Below are positions 9,940-19,680 of a DNA stretch of 64,000 nucleotides, piece after piece. How positions within the stretch are numbered: the first letter of the stretch is position 1; the number at the start of each line of letters is the position of its first letter. The DNA is from Powellomyces hirtus (lineage: Eukaryota > Chytridiomycota > Chytridiomycetes > Spizellomycetales > Powellomycetaceae): the NCBI GenBank assembly GCA_025526995.1, contig JAHLKG010000029.1, positions 124,001-188,000 on the forward strand, written 5' to 3'. Position numbers and translations under genes: made by a program. The notes under the pieces were generated by a model. The model worked only from the letters and a program-made list of their open reading frames with translations. It had not been told where the DNA came from and made no database searches.

Positions 9940-12938
9940 GCCACCTTTGCGGATACGAAACTACCCCGAAGATTCTGGCCTGCTCTACTGGTAGCGGCTG
10001 GATACATCTATTCCCTTACGTACAACCGCATCAACAAGAAGACGCCGCATGAAATACTGTTTGGCCGGCGTCCTGATGTCGCCCATCTTTGGCGTATCGG
10101 TTGCGTGACGTATTCCGTTCTAACAAGCAAAGGACGCGATAAAATGGGAAATCGAGCAAAGAAGGCTTACTTGGTAGGCTATGCTCAACCCTCAGCTACC
10201 AAGGGGTATCTGGTTTGGGATCCTATCACTGACAAGGTCGAAGTGTCACGAGACGTGATCTTCAAAGAAGACTTGGGATTCGAACCCAAATATCAGCAGG
10301 ATCCAGCACATCTTGACCTTCTAGATGAGGAGAGTCAGGAGGATGACGTTGAATACGCAGTGGAGGCGATTATCGACGAGCGCCGCAGTAAGGCGCACAC
10401 AAAAGAGTACTTGGTTAAGTGGGAGGGATATCAAGAACCTACCTGGGAGTCCCGACTTTCATTACTCGCTACTACAGCATTGGATGACTGGGAGAATCGA
10501 GTAGCCGCGTATGATGTCGGCACACGACGAAATGACCCCATCACTGCATACGCCGCCCGCGCGCGGACTCAAGCAACGATCAACGAAGACGCCATGACAT
10601 GGAAGCAAGCGATGAAAACCCCTCAGAAGGAGGAATTTCTCAAGGCTGCACGCATTGAGTACCAATCCCTGGTCGACAACGGTACATGGGAACTCACCAA
10701 GCGTCCACGTAACAAGCGTGTGATCGGCACAACATGGTCTTTCGAACGAAGGTCAATCCCGATGGCACCTTTAACAAGTTCAAAGCCAGAGCAGTGGCTC
10801 AAGGCTTCTCTCAACAACCCGGTCGTGACTTTGGTGATACATACTCACCGACGCTACCATTCACAGCGCTACGCCTCTTCTTGGCGTATTGTGTCCAGCA
10901 CGGGCTGGACATCCACAGTATGGACGCTGTTACCGCCTTCCTTAACAGTGATATTGATAAGGATATCTATATCGAGCAGTTTGAGGGATTCGAAGATCCG
11001 GATCACCCCAAAGGCGATTGGGTCCTGAAGCTACTGAAAGCTCTCTACAGCCTGAAGCAATCACCTCTTCTTTGGTATGAGACCTTGAAGACTGCACTGT
11101 TGAAGCTCGGCTACGAAGCGGTTTCTGTATGCCCGTGTATCTTTTTCAAGTACGCGACAGATGACCGTACACCTCCGTCGAACGACAATTTGGTCCTTAT
11201 TATGGTCTTCGTCGACGACCTGCTGATTGCAGCAAAGGATCAGGAGATTCTGGCGAACAGCAAAATGGAGCTACATTCGAAGTTCAAGTTTACGGAACAA
11301 GGCCGCGTAACCAGTCACCTTGGTCTCGTCTACAAATATGACTTCGACTCTCCTGTTCGTACCCTCGAAATCTCAAATGTCAAGTACATCGACGACGCTC
11401 TTGCACAATTTGGCATGAGCGACTGCCATCCTGTTTCCACTCCGTACGCCGTGTCAGAGCGTAACCAACAACCGGAGGATTCGACCCCATTCACGAATCT
11501 GAAAATGTATCAGGAAGCAGTGGGGGTCCTCACTTGGGCCTCCATCACATGGCGATGGGATATCGCCACTGCAGTCGGTTACGTTGCGCGCCGCGTGGCC
11601 GCACCTACCAACTCCGACTGGAACAATGTTAAGCGCATTTTCCGCTATTTGAAGGGTACCCGCGATTATGCCCTCAAGTTCACATCCGAATTAAATGATC
11701 CGTGTGGCCTACGCGTATTCACGGATGCGGATTATGCCGGAGAACTCACCGACCGGACGTCCACTACAGGTATTTTGGCCCTTTACAATGGGTTTCCTGT
11801 TCTGTGGAAAAGCAGCAAGCAGAAGTGCACCGCCCAAAGTACGACCGAAGCGGAGTATATAGCTGCAAGTACCGGCCCCAACGAAGCCAAATGGCTACGC
11901 CAACTCTTGGCGGAAGTTTTGGGACCTCAACCGGATTACAAATCTCGACCGGTCCCTCTACATGTCGATAATCAGAGCGCCGGGGCCTTGATTCAGTCTA
12001 AGGCTATCAACCAACGCACCAAACACATCGACGTTCGGTACCACGCTATACGCGATTTGTTCGCGAAGCAAATTATCGAAATCATCGACACCAATACGGA
12101 CGATCAACTGGCGGACATCTTTACGAAGCCTTTTCCCACTGTGAAACATAAGGACACTGTCCTGAGGATTATGAATGGGACTCATATATTTGACAAGAGA
12201 ATACGCAATGAGAGCGCGTCTCTGGAAGCACACCGAACCCAAGTGTTACTTGCTGAATGTCAGGAGCATTCCTCACAACACTGGCTTACCTGGGCATCTA
12301 CACCGCAATTGCGGAACCCGAAGACATGTCCCCCAAGGAGGATGGGCCTGCCCCTCCTCCATCATCCTCATCGCTTGAGGGTGAGCGTCGGCTTGGAGAA
12401 CCCGATGGTCCCTCCAACTCCTCGGCTGCCCCCTCCTCCTCCTCTTCCTCATCATTATATGGAGCCTCCCGCTCCAGGATGTCCCACATCCTCTTCACCT
12501 CCGCTGCAGACTTCTTGTCCGCAGTCCTCTTCTTCGCCTGGGCTGTATGCTTGCCCTTCCCAACCGCCAGCTTCTGGCTCCGCCGGTCCTCCAGTATGGA
12601 CCTCAGTCCATCAAGCGTCCCGGTCGCCCGTGCGCGACCAAGAGGCATACCAGACCTCGCCCAGTCCTTCACCCGGTCTTTCGCCTGCTCGATGTGACGT
12701 TCGAGGACCCCTTGACGGTCCTTGCGGTGGAACTGTCGGGCATGCGCCGCCGACATCGTTTGAATCTCTGCTCGGGACAACCCCGCAGCGGGTGCGCCTC
12801 CCTGTGGCGCAGAGGGCACCACTGACGACGGCACAGCGGGCACTGTGGTCGTCGCAGGAGCAGTTACCGGCGGTCCCGTCTTTCTCGCCGTCTGCTTCGC
12901 TTTGCCCGAACCTGACAACTACACCGGCACATAGTTAG
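9940..12938 (+). pseudogene. copia-A pol, 3' part (integrase end, chromodomain, RT, RNase H)
   Basis: Continues the copia-A frame after the nested element: integrase C terminus (RATFADTKLPRRFWPALL), chromodomain (10349-10500), then RT. A one-base deletion near 10735 shifts the frame: copia-B has three G at ACATGGGTC where this copy has two. After the shift the frame is open to 12938, with RT active site FVDD (about 11205-11220), RNase H (FTDADYAGELTDRTS, TEAEYIAAS, HIDVRYHAIRD) and FTKPFPTVKH at the end of the conserved part. The last 750 bases are low-complexity in this frame and hold the antisense ORF. Confidence 0.92.
12298..12918 (-). CDS. Antisense ORF in the copia-A 3' region, unknown protein
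   Basis: 206 codons, the counterpart of the frame at 4182-4802 in copia-B. It starts MSGSGKAKQTARK and ends SGSAIAV; the acidic run is one residue shorter and the central segment reads VGKGKHTAQAKKRTADKK. Many copy-to-copy differences alter single residues but none stops the frame, although the sense frames have taken stops and a frameshift elsewhere. Product and promoter are unknown. Confidence 0.45.
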   Translation of the reverse strand: MSGSGKAKQTARKTGPPVTAPATTTVPAVPSSVVPSAPQGGAPAAGLSRAEIQTMSAAHARQFHRKDRQGVLERHIEQAKDRVKDWARSGMPLGRARATGTLDGLRSILEDRRSQKLAVGKGKHTAQAKKRTADKKSAAEVKRMWDILEREAPYNDEEEEEEGAAEELEGPSGSPSRRSPSSDEDDGGGAGPSSLGDMSSGSAIAV

Positions 12939-13099
12939 AGCTTACGCCTCATTTGCGCGGATCTCATAGACGTACCCTAGCCATTCCTCGTATTCTTTAA
13001 AAATTGTAATAAATGGGGGTGTTTGGGGGTGTGCGCGGGAGTGTGTAGTCAAAGTAGATAGAGTAACTCTCTCACAGACAGACTGACAGGTCTGAGTGG

Positions 13100-13339
13100 G
13101 GTTAGCACATACAGACTCTGTCATCGAGTCATAACTGCGCCATCGCAGGGCGTATCACGCGATCACGTGAACCCACGTGATCAACTCCGGTATAAGTAGT
13201 TTTCCTTCCATACTTAATATATCGGTGGGACTTTTCTCTTTTTCTCCAGTAGAGCGGGATTAAGTTACTTGGTTGTTCTGCTCAGTCAACTACCCTAAAA
13301 GCTTCCTCAACTATCTACTCAGATACTCTCAGACCAACA
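13100..13339 (+). repeat. copia-A 3' LTR
   Basis: 240 bp ending CAGACCAACA. The first base is G instead of T, so the terminal TG dinucleotide is lost. Other differences from the 5' LTR: CACATA for CACGTA, CTGCG for CTACG, TTGG for TTCG. Confidence 0.94.
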
Positions 13340-13858
13340 CGAGCACAAGATGAATACGCTCGACAACATGACAAAGGCCGCACTCCTATCGCTTACAATA
13401 TCGGAGATCTCGTCGACCTCAATCGTAAGGGTATAGACCTTGAGGTTGACATAAGAAGAGGCCCTCGATTCTCTACTATATGGATCGGACCCTACAAAGT
13501 CATCGCCAAAGGTGATCATCCTGTTACCTATGAACTCGATCTCTCGCCTTCAAAGATTAGTGGCATTTGGCCTGTTTTCCACGTCGATATCCTACGCCCT
13601 CACGCAATAGACCAATATCCACAACGCGAAGTCCAACAACCACCCGAACCAGTCGAAGTTCGTGGAGAACAAGAATGGGTTGTCGAAGACATTCTCGATG
13701 AGCGCCGCCACAAGCGAAATCTTTTGGTCAAATGGGCAGGATGGGCCGACCCTACATGGGAACCTGAGTCTGAACTCCGAGAAACATCTGCCTACGAACG
13801 ATGGCGCAGAGCACATCCAAACTCTTTGGCGATACAGCCAACTAGTAGAAAAAGGTAA
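13340..13858 (+). pseudogene. gypsy-1 integrase C terminus with chromodomain
   Basis: Resumes the interrupted frame. GPY/F-type module: IGDLVDLNRKG, then IWIGPYKVIAKG. A chromodomain follows at about 13670-13810 (EWVVEDILDERR, LLVKWAGW, DPTWEPESEL, YERWRRAHP). The cage positions are Trp, Trp, Trp. The frame ends SRKR-stop at 13858. This stretch has no stops. Its chromodomain closely resembles that of the copia elements (both have DERR and LVKW-x-G-[YW]...PTWE). Confidence 0.9.
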
Positions 13859-13914
13859 AACCCTTATCACTACTCAACCATGACGGAACGGCTTCGCCTC
13901 GTCTCTCCTTACAT

Positions 13915-13984
13915 CATGCGCGGCGACGCAAGAACCGACCTACAAACACAATCACATGCGCGGCGACGCAAGAACCGACCTACA
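13915..13984 (+). repeat. Two 40-bp-period direct repeats in the gypsy-1 3' UTR
   Basis: CATGCGCGGCGACGCAAGAA and the next ten bases occur at 13915-13944 and 13955-13984. A weaker third copy (CGCGCGCCAACGCAAGAACT) lies near 14038. No function is apparent. Confidence 0.85.
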
Positions 13985-14154
13985 TACACACACAAACACT
14001 TTGACATGAGGGACGCCTCTGTCACACATACAAACATCGCGCGCCAACGCAAGAACTGAGCACTGCGTCAACAGTCTAAAATGAACATGAGCTCTCCCTT
14101 TCTATTCATCCCCTTCACATTCATCTACGATGCTTCCTCAGGGTCTGAGGGAGG

Positions 14155-14432
14155 TGTCGGGGAAACCTCATATTCTTATATTTTTTCGTGACTTTCTGAT
14201 TACGTTATACGCGATCCTTTGTTCGGGCTGGCCACCCGTTCATCGGTGATACACATGACTCCTGACTCATAGGCAATAAAGCACCTCCCGGATAAATTAT
14301 GTGTGCGCCACCCTGACACGCATATATAAAGCTGTCAGCCGCTGATCGCCTTTCTCCGCTGGTTACCTTACAACACACAATAATACACACTATTTATTAC
14401 TACCAACTATCAAAGCTTCCTTTGACGTTACA
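14155..14432 (+). repeat. gypsy-1 3' LTR
   Basis: Begins TGTCGGGGAA after a purine-rich tract (GAGGGAGG) and ends GACGTTACA. It contains AATAAA at 14275-14280 and TATATAAA at 14323-14330. The partner LTR and left target duplication are outside the window, so the right end rests on the CA terminus and on gypsy-2 gag resuming directly after it. Confidence 0.75.
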
Positions 14433-15407
14433 GTCTGTACCACGTGTGGGACGACCTGAGCCATAGGGGGTGTGGCATCCCCTTTCTCGTGCTTGATAGT
14501 TTCCTCGATGTACCTGAGCCAGCTAGACTGCAGCGTACTGACGTCTCCTTCCGTCGGGGGTTACCCACGCAAGGTCGTCCGCATAGCCTCAAATCCTGTA
14601 GCATAGTAGAGCTTCGTTCTGTAGCTCGGTGATCGGGATCTCGGCGCCATTATTCCTCATGATTGCGGCATAGCAGTGGTCCCGAATGCGCTGGCTGACA
14701 TGGTTGGTGGAGAATCCCGTCAAGAAATAGTCACGCTCTTGCCTTGGGGTAAGCCGCTCCTTGTTGTCAAGCGTTGCGATCTGGGCCCAAAGGGTATTGA
14801 ACTTGGCGATATACTCTGATATGCTATTAGTGAAAACCAGCCGCTTCATCTTTGCTTCTGCGGTGTTTCGTAAGTTGGCGGGGTAGAAGCAGATGCGGAG
14901 GATCCTTGTGAATTCTTCCAATGTTGTGGGCTGGTCGCCGGCATCTCTGAGCATTTGCCACCATTCGTCGGCGGTTTCCTTGAGGTACCCCGAGATGTGG
15001 TCGACGTCCCGGTGGTCCGTCCTGAAGTCGGTTGCCTCAAGGTAGCGTGTGTGGACCTTCAGGAACTCATCAACCTTCGACACCATTTCTTCACTGTTCC
15101 CTTTTCCGTCGAAGTGTGTCAGCTGCTTGCGAAGGTTCTTGCGGCGTTCCTTCTCGGCTTGCATTCGTGCGCGGTTTTCTTCTGCCAGGATGATGTCGAC
15201 GTGCAGTGTTGCAACCGCTGGTTGGACTGGAGTCAGAATCCTTGAGAGAAGGGCTTCGAAGCGGGCCTCTCCCATTGCAATCTGTTCCTGCAGTAGGCGT
15301 TGGGTCTCCGCCAATTGTGCAGCCAACATTGTGACGGGGTTGTCAGTCAGTGTGTTGACTTCGGGTTCTCCTACTGCCATTGGGCTGTTCCTGGTGCTAC
15401 GTGCCAT
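14433..15407 (-). pseudogene. gypsy-2 gag, 5' part, broken
   Basis: Starts at ATG 15407 (MARSTRNSPMAVGEPEVN) with an N-terminal coiled-coil (LAAQLAETQRLLQEQIAMGE). A Retrotrans_gag-type capsid region follows: TADEWWQMLRDAG, TLEEFTRILRICFYPAN, ISEYIAKFNTLWAQI. TGA at 14589-14591 and a TAG further on interrupt it, but the same frame reads plausibly to 14433 (GYADDLAWVTPDGRRRQY). Both stops fit C-to-T changes. The frame ends where gypsy-1 begins. The remainder of gypsy-2 should lie beyond the left edge. Confidence 0.78.
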
Positions 15408-15425
15408 TGTTGTCGTCTACAGGGT

Positions 15426-15435
15426 GGTGCTACCA
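15426..15435 (-). other. gypsy-2 primer binding site
   Basis: Minus strand TGGTAGCACC, one base from TGGTAGCGCC, the complement of the yeast-type initiator tRNA-Met 3' end. The mismatch is a CG-to-CA change. It abuts the inner end of the LTR. Confidence 0.6.
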
Positions 15436-15772
15436 TGTAATAATACTAGGTCCGTTGCCAGAGTCTAGTCTTCTATTCGGGAATTCCCTATCTCTAACTC
15501 TACTGTAAGATCTCCAAGTCTTGAATATGCCCTTGTCGGAGTATTCCTACTTTTCTTCTGGACCGTGAGGCGGTCCCGGTCACGTGATGCCCATCCGTGG
15601 CCATCCCTAAGGTCTAGTACCCTTTGGGATGCTGACGCTAGCATCCATCTTGTGCGGGGCTCCTCCTGACATGTGTTTAGGCTTAGGCTGACGAGCCACG
15701 CCTCATTACATCAACATATGTGCTAACTAACTAAACTGAACTAAAAGACTCTTAGATACCGTCCCTTTCACA
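15436..15772 (-). repeat. gypsy-2 5' LTR
   Basis: On the minus strand it runs from TGTGAAAGGG to CTAGTATTATTACA, about 337 bp, directly upstream of the primer site and gag. The outer end is set by the TG terminus and could be off by a few bases. No second copy is in the window to check it. Confidence 0.6.
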
Positions 15773-15789
15773 CACCCAGCTGTTAATAC

Positions 15790-16200
15790 TGATGGTGCAC
15801 ATTGCAAAGACTTCAAATCTCAAAATTTGTGATTCAGGTTGCAATTAGCACATAACAAATGACATTACTATTCTCAAATCATTTGAAAATCTCACATCTC
15901 AGTACATCAGGATAGCCAACAATGCTTTTCTGGATGCTGAAGGGAGAGGAATGCTACATCGATGCTTTAAGATGAAGATATTTCTCTCACTGATGTTCTT
16001 TCTGTTTTGAAACTTGCAAAGACATTGATCTTGGTATCAGCACTCACTGAACATGGGAAAGAGGTTAAATTCATAGTCTATGATCACTGTAGGGACTTGC
16101 TTTGAGGGCGAAGTCTTTGATATTTCTATAATGACAGCCATTCTACTGCACTGTACATTCAACCGTTCAATATATTTTCCTTCAAAATGCCTTTGAAGGT
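15790..16200 (+). pseudogene. Decayed Ty1/copia pol fragment (protease/pre-integrase)
   Basis: No frame stays open, but shifting frames gives copia-like pieces in order: AHCKDF, RIANNAFLDAEGRG, then LTDVLFVLKLAKTLILVSAL-type residues and TEHGKEVKF. These match the stretch after the copia protease, where DVLYVP...NLISV..L...G..V.F is typical. The sequence is AT-richer than its surroundings and unlike copia-A/B. It is an older relic of a different family. Confidence 0.5.
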
Positions 16201-16528
16201 AGAAGGAGCTCATGCTGAAGCATAGAGCGGACTTAACGGCTAATCAATCTAGATTCCAGATGTAGGCTGACTGCGCAGAGGAGGACGCGAAATCAGCATA
16301 CCCTACTGGGGACACAAACACATGCGCTCTGTGTATACATGTAGTTGCAAAAAGCATTATGAAAGTCATTCGGAATAGAAAGAATGCGGCAAAAAGAGAT
16401 TCGAGATGGATCAGAAATTTGTGTACCATGTGCGGGAGCACAGTGTGTCTGTCCACATCATCATTACGCACCGATTCCTTTCCAAAGTACGTGATGTCCA
16501 CGCGCTCCCGCCAACGACCCAGCCAGCC

Positions 16529-16552
16529 ATATATATATATATATATATATAT
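16529..16552. repeat. (AT)12 microsatellite
   Basis: Twelve AT units end ten bases before the aquaporin start codon at 16562. Length variation here could alter the 5' leader or core promoter of that gene. Confidence 0.95.
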
Positions 16553-16561
16553 TGACCAACC

Positions 16562-17494
16562 ATGCAGTTGACTACGTTCATAGACAAAATTGCTTCACCA
16601 CCCGCACTCAAGACCAGCATGTCTTTGCACCACGATGCAATCCGTATAGTCGACACAGGCCACCGGTTGAACCCTATGAGTTCAGAGCTCACCCTTTCGT
16701 CGCCAAACTCGCCTCGGAAGAAACACAGCGCGTTCATGCGAGATGTCGTCGCAGCCACCGTCGAAGCGTTAGGAACTTTCCTATTCCTCTTTGCCGCATT
16801 CGGAGGAGTCAACGCATCACAGACGGCGGCGGGAGGTGATAGTCCAGGCGCCGCGGGTGCGATGATGATCGCCACATCGTTTGGTCTTTCCCTACTAGTC
16901 GTCGCGTGGGCACTGTACCGTGTATCTGGAGGCCTTCTTAACCCGGCGGTCACCGTGGCCCTTGTCATCTCCAAGGCTATCACGCCTCGTCGCGGGGCCA
17001 TGTTTGTTCTTGCGCAACTCATCGGAGCCATATGCGCCGCCGCCATGGTCGAAGCACTCTTCCCCGGTCCGTTCACTGGCGCCAATTCCCTTAAAAATGC
17101 CATCAGCGTTACACAAGCATTCTTCCTCGAAATGATTCTCACTGGCCTGTTCACTCTCGTGATTCTGATGTTGGCAGTGGAGAAGAGCAGGGGCACTTTT
17201 GTCGCACCGGTCGGAATCGGTCTGGCTCTTTTCCTTGTTCATCTCGTGGCAGTGCCATACACAGGATGCAGTGTCAACCCAGCCCGGAGTCTAGCAGCAT
17301 CGATATTCGAAGGCACGTGGAGCGATCACTGGATTTTCTGGGTCGCTCCTGTACTCGGCGCTGTGCTTGCTTCATTGTTCCACCTGGGTATCAAGACATT
17401 TGACTACGAAACCTTGAACCCCGGGCAAGACGCACAAAACGACGGAGAGAAACAGTGGGTAACGCGGGAAGTGGAGGCGGATAGTGATGTGTAG
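16562..17494 (+). CDS. Aquaporin (MIP family), orthodox water-channel type
   Basis: 310 codons in one exon. Six membrane segments with both NPA boxes: GGLLNPAVTVAL at about residue 125 and CSVNPARSLAAS at about 240. In the second half VHLVAVPYTGCSVNPAR supplies the His, Cys and Arg of the aromatic/Arg filter of water-specific aquaporins such as AQP1. A Phe-rich first half (TFLFLFAAFG) fits the fourth position. The N-terminal 57 residues are a cytoplasmic extension. Met1 at 16562 gives the longest frame; Met20 at 16619 or Met39 are alternative starts. It faces the LPMO-like gene tail to tail. An osmotic role in wall-less zoospores is inference. Confidence 0.93.
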   Translation: MQLTTFIDKIASPPALKTSMSLHHDAIRIVDTGHRLNPMSSELTLSSPNSPRKKHSAFMRDVVAATVEALGTFLFLFAAFGGVNASQTAAGGDSPGAAGAMMIATSFGLSLLVVAWALYRVSGGLLNPAVTVALVISKAITPRRGAMFVLAQLIGAICAAAMVEALFPGPFTGANSLKNAISVTQAFFLEMILTGLFTLVILMLAVEKSRGTFVAPVGIGLALFLVHLVAVPYTGCSVNPARSLAASIFEGTWSDHWIFWVAPVLGAVLASLFHLGIKTFDYETLNPGQDAQNDGEKQWVTREVEADSDV

Positions 17495-18451
17495 AGGGTG
17501 GGACGTGGACGGGTCTAGTTGTACTGTATCAATAGTGACTGATATTCTGGCAGGGGGTACTTCGCGACTTGCTCTTTCTACAGTATACCGTACCGGTAAC
17601 AGCGCGCTCGCAATCCACAAGCGAGACATGACAACCCTGCAAATGCTGCCCTCTTCGTTGATGTGCTAACTGGTTTCTGTAGCTATATTATATTCAGATG
17701 AAGAGACATGTTGTGGCAAGTTTCATTACGTGACGTTACACCACAGTAGCAACATTTCTCCATGTTTGGGGCATTCGTGTGCCTTACCTCACCCTACGGC
17801 TGCTGAATAGTGAACACGAGAGCCCTCATTTGTGGTATTCCAACTGTTTACAAATGTCGGCTGGTCTGTTGGAAATGGCTAGATAACTGGGCAGTTGTCA
17901 ATGCACAATGGTGTGCACGGTATGTTGGTAATTGCGGTTTGCTATTGCGGCTGCTGTTTCCAGGGCAACTCTGGGGACGGAACCAAGGGTTGGGCTTGAG
18001 CACTAGACTTTCAAGCAGAAGGTACAGTACTGAAAGGCGAGAGGTGTCAGGAGGCCGCAAGGTTTAACCCTGGAACGTGCGCGCGCATAATTCGCATGCT
18101 GCAATCCGCAGATCGTACTCGAGTCCATGGTAGGAACGATGCGACTCATGCCACTTTTTTCGACAGGTTTTCCCCTTGTCACGTATAACGAAGTCTTATG
18201 TTATTCATGAAAAGTAGAAACTGTACATAGTATATGAAAGAGTATCGACTGAACAGATGGGGGTTCTATGCAAGACCGTACACATGATGGCGGACGGAGA
18301 AACCTGCCAACAGCGGAAATCCAAGAGATGCTGAGGGGAACGGAGGGAAGAAATTGAGACCAGTCACATTGTCCAGCCATGGAAACGATCCGTTCTTCCC
18401 TGATCCACAACTAGCGGACATCATGAAGGGACGGAATCGCTTTCCTTCTCC
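17495..18451. other. Intergenic, convergent 3' ends
   Basis: 957 bases between the aquaporin and the LPMO-like gene. It must hold both 3' UTRs. I see no further gene, RNA or repeat; the short frames here lack codon bias or domains. Confidence 0.6.
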
Positions 18452-19680
18452 CTAGGCCTTCTTGTAGCACCACGGCCTGTTGTTAGGGTTGGGGTTCAGG
18501 GCCTTCCAGCAGCATCCTTTCGCCTCACATCCGCTTTGATTGATGCCCGCAAACCCACAATCGCTGCGGGAAGATGTGGCAACAGCGCAAGGGTCAGCTT
18601 CCTTGTGGAAGCAGTAGGAATCTCCAGATTTGGCGTTCCAGCAGCATCCACTGGCTTCACAGCTAGACTGTGTGGTGCCCGGTGCACCGCAGTCGACACG
18701 GTTGAAGAAGAGAGAGTTGTTGCACGTCCCTGGGTTGCTGGGGGTGGATGTGGGAATGGGACGTGCGGTGGTGGTGGCGGGGTTTGGCGTGGGAGTTGCG
18801 GCAGGCGTCGATGAGCTTGTCGGGGGCGGAGGGGGCGGGGGCGGGAGAGGGTTTGATCCTCCGGTGATGGTGATGTCAGAGCAGAATGTGTAAGCCTGGC
18901 CTGTCTGGAATGAGTTCCACTTGAGGGAGAGCAGAGTGTGCTTGGACGAGTAGTTGGGGATCTTGATCTTGTTGGACACAGTGTAACCGCCCGCAGTGGA
19001 AGTGTAGCAGGAGTTGAGCGGTGCCCTGTCGACGCCCTTGCACTTGACGTCGTTCGCAAACGACCCGCACGAAAACCAGTCGGTCCTCTGGCATGGTTGA
19101 CCCGGTGGGCAATCAGGGTTGTTCCCGCAGTTCTGGCCAGAAACATCCGTGCATTTCAACAATCCTTTCCTGAAGCATAGTTCCGCCTCTTCCTTTTCCG
19201 CAACCGTGGGCAAGTATCCAGGAGTAATGAACTTGTCGACGATGGCCTGATCTTGGCAGATTCGGTACGAGTACATGCCGCCGTGGTCGCCATTGGCGTC
19301 AACACACCATTGGACGTCGATGACGTCGCCAGCTTTGTAGCTCACAACGGGGGACTGGCCCCACGCGGGACCAGGTTGATTGTAGTCATTGCTGACGCGG
19401 GCGTTGAAGCCGCAAGGACCGCTTCGGCCGACCTGAGCAGCGTCGAGGTCCGGCCAGGAGTTGACGGGCTCAACAATAGCGCATTCGGGGCAAACGTCCT
19501 TTCCTGCCTGAAAGATAACAATGCAAAAATAAGCTTTAATGCTTTGGCATCAATCAATGACGTCCAGGTCAAATTTACCTCCGTTGCGAGACGTGACCGA
19601 CTGGAAGGCTTCACGAGGTACCCGTGGCCATGAACCGATGCCACGGCAAAAGCGAGAAGAGAGATGGTGCTGACGTGCAT
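18452..19680 (-). CDS. Secreted LPMO-like (chitin_bind_3) protein with two trefoil domains
   Basis: Two exons: 19680-19579 and 19507-18452, with a 71-nt intron (GTAAAT...TTTCAG). ATG 19680 gives the signal peptide [18 protein letters not shown]; an ATG 17 codons upstream is less likely. Cleavage would expose His of [12 protein letters not shown], the first copper ligand. The second histidine-brace residue is probably in [13 protein letters not shown], and the axial aromatic in [10 protein letters not shown]. Many Cys suggest disulfides. After a Pro/Ser/Thr linker come two P-type trefoil modules ([18 protein letters not shown] and [18 protein letters not shown]). The likely role is oxidative cleavage or binding of chitin-like polysaccharide outside the cell. 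The exact AA family is uncertain (AA15/AA10-like fold). Confidence 0.85.

Larger units (their letters stand above)
987..13339 (+). mobile_element. copia-A: Ty1/copia element, itself split by copia-B
   Basis: It is bounded by 240-bp LTRs (987-1226 and 13100-13339) and a CGAGC duplication. Without the nested copia-B and its duplication it is about 6.17 kb, the size of copia-B. Order: LTR, primer site, Gag with zinc knuckle, protease, integrase, chromodomain, RT, RNase H, a 3' region with an antisense ORF, polypurine tract, LTR. The order IN before RT is diagnostic of Ty1/copia. The LTR pair differs at only a few positions, so insertion is fairly recent. It is disabled by two stops in gag, the copia-B insertion and a frameshift in RT. 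Confidence 0.95.
1..14432 (+). mobile_element. gypsy-1: Ty3/gypsy chromovirus, 3' part, interrupted by copia-A
   Basis: Only the integrase end of Pol, the 3' untranslated region and the 3' LTR lie in the window; the rest is left of base 1. The element is interrupted at 986/987 by copia-A and resumes at 13340. Dropping the insert and one copy of the CGAGC duplication makes the integrase frame continuous. A chromodomain at the integrase C terminus places it among chromoviruses. It ends in a TG...CA LTR at 14155-14432. It is inactive: the integrase has in-frame stops besides the insertion. Past 14432 the sequence is gag of another gypsy element on the other strand, so gypsy-1 probably inserted there. 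Confidence 0.9.

Noticed and set aside
12257..12697. A 146-codon plus-strand frame in the copia-A 3' region, also open in copia-B
   Set aside because: It overlaps the antisense ORF and the sense Pol tail; Pro/Ser-rich with no domain. Three open frames in one GC-rich stretch suggest that at most one is real, and the antisense one looks most protein-like.
1..16200. Repeat-induced point mutation (RIP) as cause of retroelement decay
   Set aside because: Changes favour CG dinucleotides rather than the CA preference of classic RIP, and the copies remain highly similar.
16411..17196. A 261-codon minus-strand frame over the aquaporin
   Set aside because: A shadow of the aquaporin frame; basic and low in structure, no domain.
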